Below are positions 1 through 8,314 of a stretch of 64,000 nt of DNA, one piece after another. Both the position numbers and the translations under genes were made by a program. The stretch's first letter is position 1; each line of letters begins with the position of its first letter. Source of the DNA: Jeotgalibacillus marinus (GTDB taxonomy: Bacteria > Bacillota > Bacilli > Bacillales > Jeotgalibacillaceae); contig NZ_JBFMIA010000002.1 of assembly GCF_040801915.1 (NCBI RefSeq), forward strand, positions 310,001-374,000. Reading direction: 5' to 3'. A model generated the notes under the pieces. It had not been told where the DNA came from, did not search any database, and saw nothing but the letters and a program-made list of their open reading frames with translations.

Positions 1-198
1 ATAAATGAACTGAAGAACTCGTAAACCTCTTATTATGAATGCAGGCAAACGGTTGAATACCTCACTTCTAGTTGTTCTTCCGAAAAATGAGAACGGCTTC
101 ATATTATACAAATTTATAAATAGATCGATAACACCTTGTTCTGTATTTATATAGATTGAATTGTCGATAAGAATATATTTATAGATTTTATTATTCAC
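1..198 (-). CDS. Phosphotransferase-fold kinase-like protein, N-terminal part only (runs off the window)
   Basis: The open frame starts at a GTG (198-196) with AAGGAG at 213-208, nine bases upstream, and is still open at base 1, so only 66 residues are visible. They align with the N-terminus of the next upstream gene (289-1467): YILIDNSIYIN against YILVDNYLYVN, then a shared MKPF/AKPF block and LP..I.R.(L/I)RV. It is therefore a tandem paralogue of that APH-type kinase. Its catalytic half lies outside the window, so function is inferred only from the paralogue. It would be the last visible gene of the eps operon. Confidence 0.75.
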   Translation of the reverse strand, partial: MNNKIYKYILIDNSIYINTEQGVIDLFINLYNMKPFSFFGRTTRSEVFNRLPAFIIRGLRVLQFIY

Positions 199-288
199 CG
201 TATCAGTCTCCTTAATATAAATTCCCTCGATTTCACATCTCCTTCAGAACAAGCATTATCTAAGTCAATAAAAACTTAGTTGATCTTT

Positions 289-1467
289 TCATTTCGCCAT
301 ATTGCCTTCATCATGAACATTACTAAAAAGAATAGCTCCTACGTTTTTTTCAAAAGATGTAAATCGCTCTATCCAATTCAGCAAACCATTAATATAATTT
401 ATATGACCCTTTTTTATTAGTTGTAACTTTAGCTCAATGAATTCGAGGTAAAATATATATCTTTGTAGATTTGCATCCGTTTTGTTTCTATATAAAGGCT
501 CAATCACATCCGATAAGTTTGACTGCATCAACAAAAAGTGTTGATTGATTCGATCTAGAAGCAACACACTATTTTCTGAGGTTAAATGTACAAAAATATT
601 TTCTTTTTTAGCAGCCACAAATGACATAAAAAAGAAATCATAATAGCAGTTTCGAACATCTAATGTATTCCAATCAATTACACGAATCCGAGTTTGATCC
701 TTTAACAGATTTCCATGCCACAAATCACCATGAGATAAACATAAATAAACACTTTCTCCTTTATATATTTGTTGTATACATGTACTTATTTGATCTTTAA
801 ATTCTTCAATCACTAACATATTTTCTTCTGAAGAGATATCACACATTATTTTTTCATTTAGTAAAGAGGTGATTGTAGCTCGCCTATCCTTCAAATATTC
901 CAAGAGGTTAACTTCCCTTTGACCACGAACAGCAACCATTTTTTTCAATAATGGAAATAGATCTGTTGAATCACAAACGGAATAGTTAAGTCTGTAAGCG
1001 TTTATATATTCTTCAACTACTATTCTTTCTTTTATATTTGCCGAAATATATTTCGGTCCAACCATCAATTCTCCAGCCATTTTTACTTGTTCTAATTTTT
1101 TTCTTATATACGACTCTGAACGCGAGGGTGGGTAGATCGTATAAACCATTTCTTTTTGTAAATCGAATACCTTACATTCCTTCTCTGCCAAAAGTAAAGC
1201 ACAATGCCCGTAGCAATGAATGTCTAGAAATGTTGATTTTTTTTCGACCTTCTTTTGTATCTGAAACAACCATACGAATTTAAACACTCTAATCGCTCTA
1301 ATTACTGGCAATTTAGATGCATTAATCACGTTAAATTTAGTCGGCTGTTCAAAATACTCAAATGGCTTGGCTTTAAAAAATAACAGTAAATACAATGTAA
1401 TCAAGCTTATACGCCTATTTACGTATAAATAATTATCTACAAGAATATAACTATTCTCCTGTCCCAT
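289..1467 (-). CDS. APH/choline-kinase-fold phosphotransferase in the polysaccharide cluster
   Basis: The 392-residue product carries the phosphotransferase catalytic signature HGDLWHGN (H246, D248, N253) followed by IDWN (D265), the Brenner motif and metal-binding Asp of aminoglycoside/choline kinase-like enzymes. The N-terminal 130 residues are divergent and shared with the paralogue at 1-198. The ATG lies one base after the ABC transporter stop, with GGGGG about seven bases upstream, so the two are translationally coupled. Context suggests phosphorylation of a sugar, a lipid-linked intermediate or an alcohol substituent of the polysaccharide. The substrate is unknown, and antibiotic resistance is not suggested by the context. 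Confidence 0.8.
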   Translation of the reverse strand: MGQENSYILVDNYLYVNRRISLITLYLLLFFKAKPFEYFEQPTKFNVINASKLPVIRAIRVFKFVWLFQIQKKVEKKSTFLDIHCYGHCALLLAEKECKVFDLQKEMVYTIYPPSRSESYIRKKLEQVKMAGELMVGPKYISANIKERIVVEEYINAYRLNYSVCDSTDLFPLLKKMVAVRGQREVNLLEYLKDRRATITSLLNEKIMCDISSEENMLVIEEFKDQISTCIQQIYKGESVYLCLSHGDLWHGNLLKDQTRIRVIDWNTLDVRNCYYDFFFMSFVAAKKENIFVHLTSENSVLLLDRINQHFLLMQSNLSDVIEPLYRNKTDANLQRYIFYLEFIELKLQLIKKGHINYINGLLNWIERFTSFEKNVGAILFSNVHDEGNMAK

Positions 1468-1468
1468 C

Positions 1469-3280
1469 CTATGCCCCCTGATCCTTATACTTGTTTAGAT
1501 CAGATATAATTTTCTTGTTTTTATCCTGTTTAGTCTCTAGCTCTCCATTGTTCATTTTGAAAACAATGTCACAATTTTCAATCGTACTGAGACGGTGAGC
1601 AATAATAATTAAGGTCTTCTCACCCTTCAATCCATCAATTGCTTTCATAATTTCTTTTTCCGTTTCATTATCAAGAGCTGAAGTCGCTTCATCCATAAAC
1701 AATATTTCAGGCTTATGGTATAAGGCGCGCGCAATGCCAATTCTTTGCCTTTGCCCACCTGAAAGTCTTACACCTCTTTCTCCAACAGAGGTATCAAGTT
1801 GATCTGGAAGGGACTTAACAAATTCTTTTAGTTGCGCTCGTTCTAATGCTGCCCATATGGCTTTATCATCAATCTGATGCTCTTCAAGCCCAAAACCCAC
1901 ATTTCTTCGGATTGTATCATCTGATAAGAAAATGAATTGAGGGATATACCCAATCTTTTGCTGCCAGAGCGTTTTCTTATCATTAAGACTGTCTCCATCA
2001 ATTAATATTTCTCCATTTTCGGGATGTAATAGACCGAGAATAATATCAACCAACGTTGTTTTTCCAGCTCCTGATTCTCCTATAAAAGCGACAGATTGTC
2101 CGATCGGTATCGTTAGACTAACATCTTTAATAGTCATCTCCTCTTGATTTGGATAACGAAAGGACACATGATTTAGGTCAATTGATTGGTTAAATACTTT
2201 CTTTCCATCATTATTAAAAGCAGCGCCCTGCTCTTGACCAAGATTTCTAGTTATCATACTCTCTTCCATTCTATACAAATCTTCATAAATCACATTTAGT
2301 GCCGGCTGACTATATCGAATGGTTGTTATAAGGGCCACAACGCGTGTGATAGAAGGCATTAAGCGAAAAGCTGCCATAGAAAAAAGTGCCATTGTTGCGA
2401 CAAGTTCGGTTGTATTTTTTCCTTGGAAAACAGTTATCAGCATCGTTAGAAGAACGGTAGAAACCAAAAGGGTCTCGATAAAAAGTCTTGGTACTTGCTG
2501 GAGCATTCCCATATATCGACTATTGCTCGCCATGACTTGGCTTTTCTTCGCATAAGCGTTAATAAAAAAGCTTTCTTTCCCAGACACCTTTACCTCTTTA
2601 CTTGCACCCAGCCCTTGGTTCACCCATTTAATCATGCCACCGTTTACTTTTTGCTGTTCTTTTCCTAAAGTACTAATTTTCTTCCTGAAGATTAAAAAGA
2701 AAATAGAAACACTACACCCTAATAAAATTGAAGCGGTAAGGGTTGCTAAGGGGGCAGTATACAGCAGTAACAGCAAAATACACAGAATCACCAAAACTTC
2801 GGTTAACAGTTGAAAGCTTGCCATTACGATACCCTGAAGAACTTTCGGAACTTCACTATTTATATTTCTCAGCAAGTTAGCAGTATTGCGCTGTAAATGA
2901 AATGTATAAGGCTTCGTTAGATAGGATTTAAATAAATTTCGTGAGAGCTTTACTTGTTGATTTAAAATTAACCTGAGCTGAGCATAACTAAATATAAAAA
3001 GATATACATTTTTTATGATAAACACAGCAAGCAATGCCATTACTGCAAATACGATAAACGCTGTGGTTGATTGGAAATCTAATCCTTTGTATATAGCAGA
3101 TAAAAAGGCTTGTTCGTTTATACTCTCTGGTGTCATTAGCAATCCAACAAGGGGAACAATTAAGCCAATCCCGGCTGTTTCTAATAACGCAGCAAAAATC
3201 ATCATGATAAACAAATAAGCTAATTTTTTCTTTTCTTTTTTATTAAAGAGCATTAACACCTTCTTCGATGTTTCTCTCAA
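1469..3280 (-). CDS. ABC transporter (fused TMD-NBD), probable lipid-linked oligosaccharide flippase
   Basis: A half-transporter of about 600 residues with an N-terminal six-helix membrane domain (about 20-330) and a C-terminal ATPase. Counted from the upstream GTG at 3289 (three codons longer), Walker A GESGAGKT is at 404-411, signature LSGGQ at 509-513, Walker B ILFMDE at 529-534 and the H-loop His at 565. The family is MsbA/PglK-like. The GTG is almost touching GAGGGAG, whereas TTG at 3280 is eight bases away and is preferred. No Wzx/EpsK flippase is seen in the cluster, so this protein probably moves the lipid-linked repeat across the membrane. Next to EpsC/L/M/N (relatives of PglF/C/D/E) a PglK-like role is attractive but inferred. 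Confidence 0.85.
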   Translation of the reverse strand: MRETSKKVLMLFNKKEKKKLAYLFIMMIFAALLETAGIGLIVPLVGLLMTPESINEQAFLSAIYKGLDFQSTTAFIVFAVMALLAVFIIKNVYLFIFSYAQLRLILNQQVKLSRNLFKSYLTKPYTFHLQRNTANLLRNINSEVPKVLQGIVMASFQLLTEVLVILCILLLLLYTAPLATLTASILLGCSVSIFFLIFRKKISTLGKEQQKVNGGMIKWVNQGLGASKEVKVSGKESFFINAYAKKSQVMASNSRYMGMLQQVPRLFIETLLVSTVLLTMLITVFQGKNTTELVATMALFSMAAFRLMPSITRVVALITTIRYSQPALNVIYEDLYRMEESMITRNLGQEQGAAFNNDGKKVFNQSIDLNHVSFRYPNQEEMTIKDVSLTIPIGQSVAFIGESGAGKTTLVDIILGLLHPENGEILIDGDSLNDKKTLWQQKIGYIPQFIFLSDDTIRRNVGFGLEEHQIDDKAIWAALERAQLKEFVKSLPDQLDTSVGERGVRLSGGQRQRIGIARALYHKPEILFMDEATSALDNETEKEIMKAIDGLKGEKTLIIIAHRLSTIENCDIVFKMNNGELETKQDKNKKIISDLNKYKDQGA

Positions 3281-3490
3281 ATTAGTCACTCCCTCAACTC
3301 GTTATTAAATTTAAAATTTTCCGAATTATATTTATACATACCTACTGCTAAAAAAGAGAACCCGACTAAAATTTGAGGTGAAATATTTTATTTAGATTAA
3401 AAAATACACTTTTTTCATAGACGATGTCTGTAATCATATTTTAGGAAAAGTATGGAAAACTATATATCTAATACATTCACCGCAAAACTT

Positions 3491-4462
3491 TTACATTAGT
3501 TTTTTTAGTTTATTCATGAACAGCATTAAATCAACATTGTAATTTATCAACGTTATTAAATATTTATATTTTAATGACAAATCATAGTTTTTCATGATAC
3601 TTATATAATTCTTTTTCACATTTTTTTGAATTACGTTCAAATATTCTCTCTTTTTTTCTTTCGTCTCAACTTGATTAATAATGTAATACATATTATCCAC
3701 GCACCAAAAAGTAAATGCCGCTAAAATTTCACTATATAGTTGTGGGTATTTCTTATTCATAAACAAAAGGATTTCATTCCACCCAGTAAATGAATCTAAT
3801 CTTTTTTCGGAGAATTGTGATGTTAGAATACTGTCTTTTCTTTTCACATAAATATATCCAATATGGTTGTTAAATACGGTTTTATTAGAATTAGCAAAAA
3901 GTCTGTACGTTGTGGATAGATCCTCATGAATTCGCCCTTCAGGAAATTGAACATTTTCAAAACAGTGCTTTTTAAATAGTTTATTACATACAGAAAATCT
4001 ATATAAATCCCCTTTAAAAAGTTCTCTCATAGCTTCCACATTATCCATTTCTTTTACTAATTTCTCTTTCTCTTCATTAACTAGTGTTCCATCTATTTCT
4101 CTTCCTAGAGTACAAACAGAGATATCACTTTTAGTATCAATACTTTGTCTATAAAGATTTTCATACATATTTACGTCAATTCGATCATCTCCATCAACAA
4201 AACCTATATATTGCCCTTCGGCTGCCTTTATTCCTACATTTCTTGCAGAGCTTAAACCACCATTTTCTTTTTGAATGACTTTAATTCGCATATCCTTCAC
4301 TGAATATTCATCACATATCTTGCCACTTCTATCTGTTGACCCATCATTAACTACAATGACCTCAAAATTTGTTAATGTTTGTGCGAGTAGACTATCAAGA
4401 CATTTTCTAAGGTGATTTTCCACATTATATACTGGTACAATAATGCTTATTATTGGTTTCAT
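3491..4462 (-). CDS. Glycosyltransferase family 2
   Basis: A 323-residue GT-A enzyme beginning IISIIVPVYNVENHL, with the nucleotide-binding VVNDGSTD at about 38-45 and the metal-binding DGDD at 90-93. A later HEDLSTTYRLF resembles the ED acceptor-site motif. There is no membrane span except a possibly amphipathic C-terminus. It should transfer one sugar (or a glycerol/ribitol-type group) from a nucleotide donor to the lipid-linked repeat at the cytoplasmic face. It follows the cytidylyltransferase by 21 bases in the same transcript, and 210 AT-rich bases separate it from the ABC gene. Donor and acceptor cannot be read from sequence. Confidence 0.88.
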   Translation of the reverse strand: MKPIISIIVPVYNVENHLRKCLDSLLAQTLTNFEVIVVNDGSTDRSGKICDEYSVKDMRIKVIQKENGGLSSARNVGIKAAEGQYIGFVDGDDRIDVNMYENLYRQSIDTKSDISVCTLGREIDGTLVNEEKEKLVKEMDNVEAMRELFKGDLYRFSVCNKLFKKHCFENVQFPEGRIHEDLSTTYRLFANSNKTVFNNHIGYIYVKRKDSILTSQFSEKRLDSFTGWNEILLFMNKKYPQLYSEILAAFTFWCVDNMYYIINQVETKEKKREYLNVIQKNVKKNYISIMKNYDLSLKYKYLITLINYNVDLMLFMNKLKKLM

Positions 4463-4483
4463 AGAGCCACCAATCCCATTTCT

Positions 4484-4900
4484 TTATAATTTTATTCTCT
4501 CTTTCACAAGTGTCGATGAAACATTCTTTGTATACGGAAAATAAACAACCTCTACCCCGACATGATTAAACTTCTTTTCAACTTCATCAAAAAGAGCATT
4601 TCCTTTCCAATCATCACCAACAAACATGACGTTGAAATGTAAACGTTCCCAAGCAAAAAACTTATCTCTACTAAATTGCGGTACAACTTGGTCTACGTAT
4701 TTGATTCCCTCAACAATTTCCATTCTGTCTGCATGTGAAATTACTGGAAGCTTATTTTTATATTCCATAACGAGCTCATCTGTGCTCACTCCAACGATGA
4801 GGTACTCACACTGCTCTTTGGCATTTTTTAAAATATTCAAATGACCTACATGAAACAAGTCAAAAACTCCTGTTGTATACCCCACTTTAAATTGCTTCAT
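4484..4900 (-). CDS. tagD: Glycerol-3-phosphate cytidylyltransferase family protein (TagD-like)
   Basis: At 138 residues it has the size of TagD. It carries TTGVFDLFHVGH with the HxGH catalytic motif at 17-20, VGVSTDELV, and MFVGDDWKGN, which corresponds to the family's GDDW. The C-terminal RTxGISTT signature of TagD is replaced by YTKNVSSTLVK, so the donor might not be glycerol 3-phosphate. The expected reaction is CTP plus an alcohol phosphate giving the CDP-alcohol and PPi. The start overlaps the end of the CDP-glycerol transferase gene by 14 bases, which ties donor synthesis to use. This is a second, polysaccharide-dedicated copy type rather than the tag teichoic acid operon, since no other tag genes are nearby. 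Confidence 0.8.
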   Translation of the reverse strand: MKQFKVGYTTGVFDLFHVGHLNILKNAKEQCEYLIVGVSTDELVMEYKNKLPVISHADRMEIVEGIKYVDQVVPQFSRDKFFAWERLHFNVMFVGDDWKGNALFDEVEKKFNHVGVEVVYFPYTKNVSSTLVKERIKL

Positions 4901-6071
4901 TCATTTCACTCCTTTGTTGTTCAAAGCAAATGGCAGCAATCCGTTCCATCAATTTTTTGCATGCCAGCCCTTCTTCAAATGAACCGATTCCATCCAAAAA
5001 TTCGTTTACATTTGATTTGTATTTTTTTTCATCAAATTCAATTATTTTTCCCTCCAAATCAACGTTGCTTGTTGCCGTTATAAATGGCAGCTCTGATAAC
5101 TCGAAATATAACTGTCGTTCACTGCTCGTATATTCTTTAAAATCCGGAACATATAAAAAGCACGGGCGACCTGTTAACGAGAAATCAAATATTAATGATG
5201 AATAATCCGAAATTAACACATCCGCAATTAGGAGTAACTCTTGGATGTCGTCATAGGATGTTACATCCTTCACTTGGTTATCATGAATTAGTTGATTTGA
5301 CATATCCAGAAGGTGGGGGTGTAGCTTGACTAAAAACACCCACTCCCCTCCAAACTTTTTATTTAATTTCTCTTTTATTTTTTTAAAGTCTAAATCATAA
5401 ACACCTATGCTATTATTTTTTCTGAAAGTTGGTGCGTACAAAATAATATTTTTACTAGGGTTGAGACCTAGATTTTTTATAATTTCATCTTTTCTTTGTT
5501 TATTATTTTTAAATAGGACATCGTTCCTCGGTGTACCGTATTCAAAAATTTCACCTGTATACCAAAAAGAGCGCTTAAAAATTCTCGTACTGTATTTACA
5601 GCCCGATAACAACAGATCGCATTTCTGAGAATCTTTTTTCGCCATTTTTATATACTGTTTCGACAGTGAGTTCTCAGCATCTTTTTCGATTTGCTTTAAT
5701 CGCAACGAACTGTGCCACGTTTGAATGTAATATTGATTTTTTCTTTTCACATAATGGGATGTCGTTCGAAAATTCGTTATCACAATTTTTGATGTGCAAA
5801 GCTCGTAAAAGTATCTTAAAGACATCGTTTTTACTGTTCTAACACGACGTAATTGTTTGGATTGTTGACTGTCATTTAACGCCCAAACGACATCGTATTT
5901 TTTTTCTAAATCATGCTGAGTGATGTATTCCGATATCGATTTTGGATTACACCCGTACTGACTACCATAATAACTAAATAAAAATATTTTGTTATTTTTA
6001 ACTGGGAAACAATTAAAAATATAGATTAATAGAATAGAGATAATTTCTTTTACTCGAGCTTTTCCTTTCAC
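4887..6071 (-). CDS. CDP-glycerol:polymer glycerophosphotransferase family protein (TagB/TagF type)
   Basis: The 394-residue product has the Glyphos_transf hallmarks: YIQTWHSSLRL, YGTPRNDVLF, ILYAPTFRKN, LVKLHPHLLD with a catalytic-type His, and ADVLISDYSSLIFDFSLTGRP. One N-terminal hydrophobic segment (about 8-30) would make it membrane-associated. The GTG start overlaps the TGA of the GT2 gene (GTGA). It probably adds one or more glycerol phosphates from CDP-glycerol to the exopolysaccharide repeat, using the product of the TagD-like gene that follows. TagB (single addition) and TagF (polymerase) cannot be told apart; the short length argues against a full polymerase. Confidence 0.85.
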   Translation of the reverse strand: MKGKARVKEIISILLIYIFNCFPVKNNKIFLFSYYGSQYGCNPKSISEYITQHDLEKKYDVVWALNDSQQSKQLRRVRTVKTMSLRYFYELCTSKIVITNFRTTSHYVKRKNQYYIQTWHSSLRLKQIEKDAENSLSKQYIKMAKKDSQKCDLLLSGCKYSTRIFKRSFWYTGEIFEYGTPRNDVLFKNNKQRKDEIIKNLGLNPSKNIILYAPTFRKNNSIGVYDLDFKKIKEKLNKKFGGEWVFLVKLHPHLLDMSNQLIHDNQVKDVTSYDDIQELLLIADVLISDYSSLIFDFSLTGRPCFLYVPDFKEYTSSERQLYFELSELPFITATSNVDLEGKIIEFDEKKYKSNVNEFLDGIGSFEEGLACKKLMERIAAICFEQQRSEMNEAI

Positions 6072-7123
6072 TTGATGACAACCCCTTCGCTCTTTCTAAT
6101 TTTTTGAAGTCCCACTGGTTGAGCGATTAATTTTGTTTTACGAAGACCTTTTTTAACTCCCAAGTAAAGCAAATTCATATATGGGTGATAATAAAATAAC
6201 GTTAATTGCTGAGTAAGCTCCTTATCATCTTTCACTGCTTTTTTAAATCTAGAATAGTTTTTTTTAATATACTGTTGAACCTCTTTTCGATGGACACCGC
6301 TTTTATCTTTCCTTCGATTTAAAAGAAGCAATTTATAATGAATTAAACAAGATTTTAAAATGGCTTTGTGAGATTCTTCTGTAAGATTATTGTAATTTTC
6401 AGTGATGAATACATGTCTTTCTTTTAATCCTTTAATTTGGTCAAGATTTCTTAGCGAATAATTGGCAACAATACTGTCATCGCGCTGAAAATAGTTGTAT
6501 AACGGGTCGTGAATAAGAACAAATTTTTCCACTTTCCGCATCACTTCATGTGCCCAATAAACATCTTCGAATAATACGCCTTTTCGAAAAGGAATATCTC
6601 TGATCAGTTTTGTTTTAAAAAGCTTACCCCACGCAAAACTTTTTATCCGTTCATTAATGACCAATTCCCGAATGAGCGATTGATTATTTAAAATAACGGG
6701 TGAATCCTCCCTTGAATAATAACGATGATCATAAAGATTATGCCGTTCATATGCATAATAAAAACTTGATTGAACACTATCTGCTTCATATTCATTGAGC
6801 GTATTCATCATCGTTTCAATCATTTTTTCATCGATCCAATCATCGCTATCAACATATGTCACATACTCTCCAGTGACCTCCTTCATTCCATAATTTCTTG
6901 CTTCGGACAGCCCACCGTTTTCTTTATGAATCACCTTTACACGAGAGTCAGTGGTTTTATAGTGATCAGCTATTTTCCCACATCTATCAGGTGAACCATC
7001 ATCGACAAGTATAATTTCTAAATTTTCATAGCTTTGATTCAATATGCTTTTTATACATCTGTCTAAATACTTTTCTACCTTGTAAATCGGAACAATAACG
7101 CTTACTCTATTTTCTTGTAACAT
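6068..7123 (-). CDS. Glycosyltransferase family 2
   Basis: A 351-residue GT2 with RVSVIVPIYKVEKYL, DDGS at 41-44, the DSDD metal motif at 92-95 and FEDVYWAHEVMRK, a typical ED motif for this subgroup. The C-terminal 100 residues are basic and probably membrane-peripheral. GGAGGAG lies about eight bases before the ATG. The end overlaps the CDP-glycerol transferase start by four bases. It resembles the 3491-4462 enzyme at its N-terminus, so the pair may have arisen by duplication. It should add a hexose or amino sugar to the growing lipid-linked unit; the sugar is not predictable. Confidence 0.88.
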   Translation of the reverse strand: MLQENRVSVIVPIYKVEKYLDRCIKSILNQSYENLEIILVDDGSPDRCGKIADHYKTTDSRVKVIHKENGGLSEARNYGMKEVTGEYVTYVDSDDWIDEKMIETMMNTLNEYEADSVQSSFYYAYERHNLYDHRYYSREDSPVILNNQSLIRELVINERIKSFAWGKLFKTKLIRDIPFRKGVLFEDVYWAHEVMRKVEKFVLIHDPLYNYFQRDDSIVANYSLRNLDQIKGLKERHVFITENYNNLTEESHKAILKSCLIHYKLLLLNRRKDKSGVHRKEVQQYIKKNYSRFKKAVKDDKELTQQLTLFYYHPYMNLLYLGVKKGLRKTKLIAQPVGLQKIRKSEGVVIK

Positions 7124-7135
7124 TCATTGCTCCTC

Positions 7136-8314
7136 CTAAGATAGTTGATATAATTTTTCAAGTTCATGATCATTTGCATGATTTTTTTCTTCGCAGTTTT
7201 GCGCCAATCGTTCTCTCAGTTCACCATCGTGATAAAGTCGTTCAATGCCTTCTGCAATTCCTTCAACAGATAGCTCGCAGATCGTACCATCAAATCCTTC
7301 GACTACCTGACTTTTAGCAGTTGGATAGTTGGTAATGAGAACCGGTTTTGATAATATTTGAGCTTCACTAACCGTAACGGCTTTTCCTTCATAACGAGAA
7401 GGTTGAACGTATAAATCAGCTGCTTTGATATAGGGATAGGGGTTTGTTTTTTTTCCTATAAGGTAAAATTGCTTTTCCAGTTGATACTCCTTAATTAATT
7501 GTCTTATCATGTTCTCATCACCACCATACCCGACGACATACCATGCTATGTCGTGATAGCCACAGTCTTTCAGCTTTTTAATTGCTCCGACTGCCTGATC
7601 AATCCCTTTTGCATGCGAAAGTCTTGCGACGGTTACTAGCTTGAATCTAGCATCACTCATCATGGGGTGGTTTACTTTTTCTTCAGCTAGAGTCGTGACT
7701 AATTCAGGTGACGTAATGTTTTCAATGACATGGACTTTGTTTGTAAGTGACGGATATTTTGAAACAAATGCTTTTTTACAATCGTCAGAAACAGCGATGA
7801 TGTGATGAAAGTGATCCCAAACTTTCATATCGACTTTCTGATCCGTCTCAACGGTTGAAAAATCTGTATGAATCCAGGCAACCTTGGTTTTCGCTTTTAC
7901 TTTTTTCGCTATCAAATCATGAGGCCATAAATAGCTAATCGCTACATCATATTCTTTTTTCATTTTTGGCAAAAATGGACTTGCGTATTTCCACATGTAT
8001 TGCATTTGTTTATAACCAGATTCTGAAGACTGATCTTGATTTGCTTTATACTTTGCTAAAATTCTAGCAAGAGCGATTGGAAGATGACCTGATTTTATCG
8101 TTTGTTTGATAGACATGCGAAAGGTTTTATACGTTTTATTCTCCTTAAGCAATGTGGATTTCTCAGGCAATAGATTCAAAAAATCACCTGTATGACTGTA
8201 CAACATCAAATCAATTCGATAATTGGAATAATCAAAATTAGTTAGCATACTAATTAAACTTCTCTCGACTCCTCCAACCTCCATATCAAATGAGGCGATC
8301 AGTATAGTTTTCAT
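7136..8314 (-). CDS. Glycosyltransferase family 4
   Basis: A 392-residue GT-B enzyme. The N-terminal domain opens with a GGVERSLISML acceptor-side loop, and the C-terminal donor domain has FKLVTVARLSHAKGID and ADLYVQPSRYEGKAVTVSEAQ with the E-x7-E type sugar-nucleotide motif. It uses an NDP-sugar with retention of configuration, on the cytoplasmic side of the membrane. GGAGG lies five bases before the ATG, and its first 29 bases lie inside the preceding GT4 gene, so translation is coupled. Its exact step in repeat assembly is unknown. Confidence 0.88.
   Translation of the reverse strand: MKTILIASFDMEVGGVERSLISMLTNFDYSNYRIDLMLYSHTGDFLNLLPEKSTLLKENKTYKTFRMSIKQTIKSGHLPIALARILAKYKANQDQSSESGYKQMQYMWKYASPFLPKMKKEYDVAISYLWPHDLIAKKVKAKTKVAWIHTDFSTVETDQKVDMKVWDHFHHIIAVSDDCKKAFVSKYPSLTNKVHVIENITSPELVTTLAEEKVNHPMMSDARFKLVTVARLSHAKGIDQAVGAIKKLKDCGYHDIAWYVVGYGGDENMIRQLIKEYQLEKQFYLIGKKTNPYPYIKAADLYVQPSRYEGKAVTVSEAQILSKPVLITNYPTAKSQVVEGFDGTICELSVEGIAEGIERLYHDGELRERLAQNCEEKNHANDHELEKLYQLS

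Noticed and set aside
289..1467. Aminoglycoside resistance kinase
   Set aside because: Only the general phosphotransferase catalytic loop is shared; tandem paralogy and position in a polysaccharide operon argue for a cell-surface substrate.
3355..3361. Single GTTCTCT half-site before the ABC transporter as a SinR operator
   Set aside because: A lone seven-base match in AT-rich DNA without a partner half or a convincing promoter is expected by chance.
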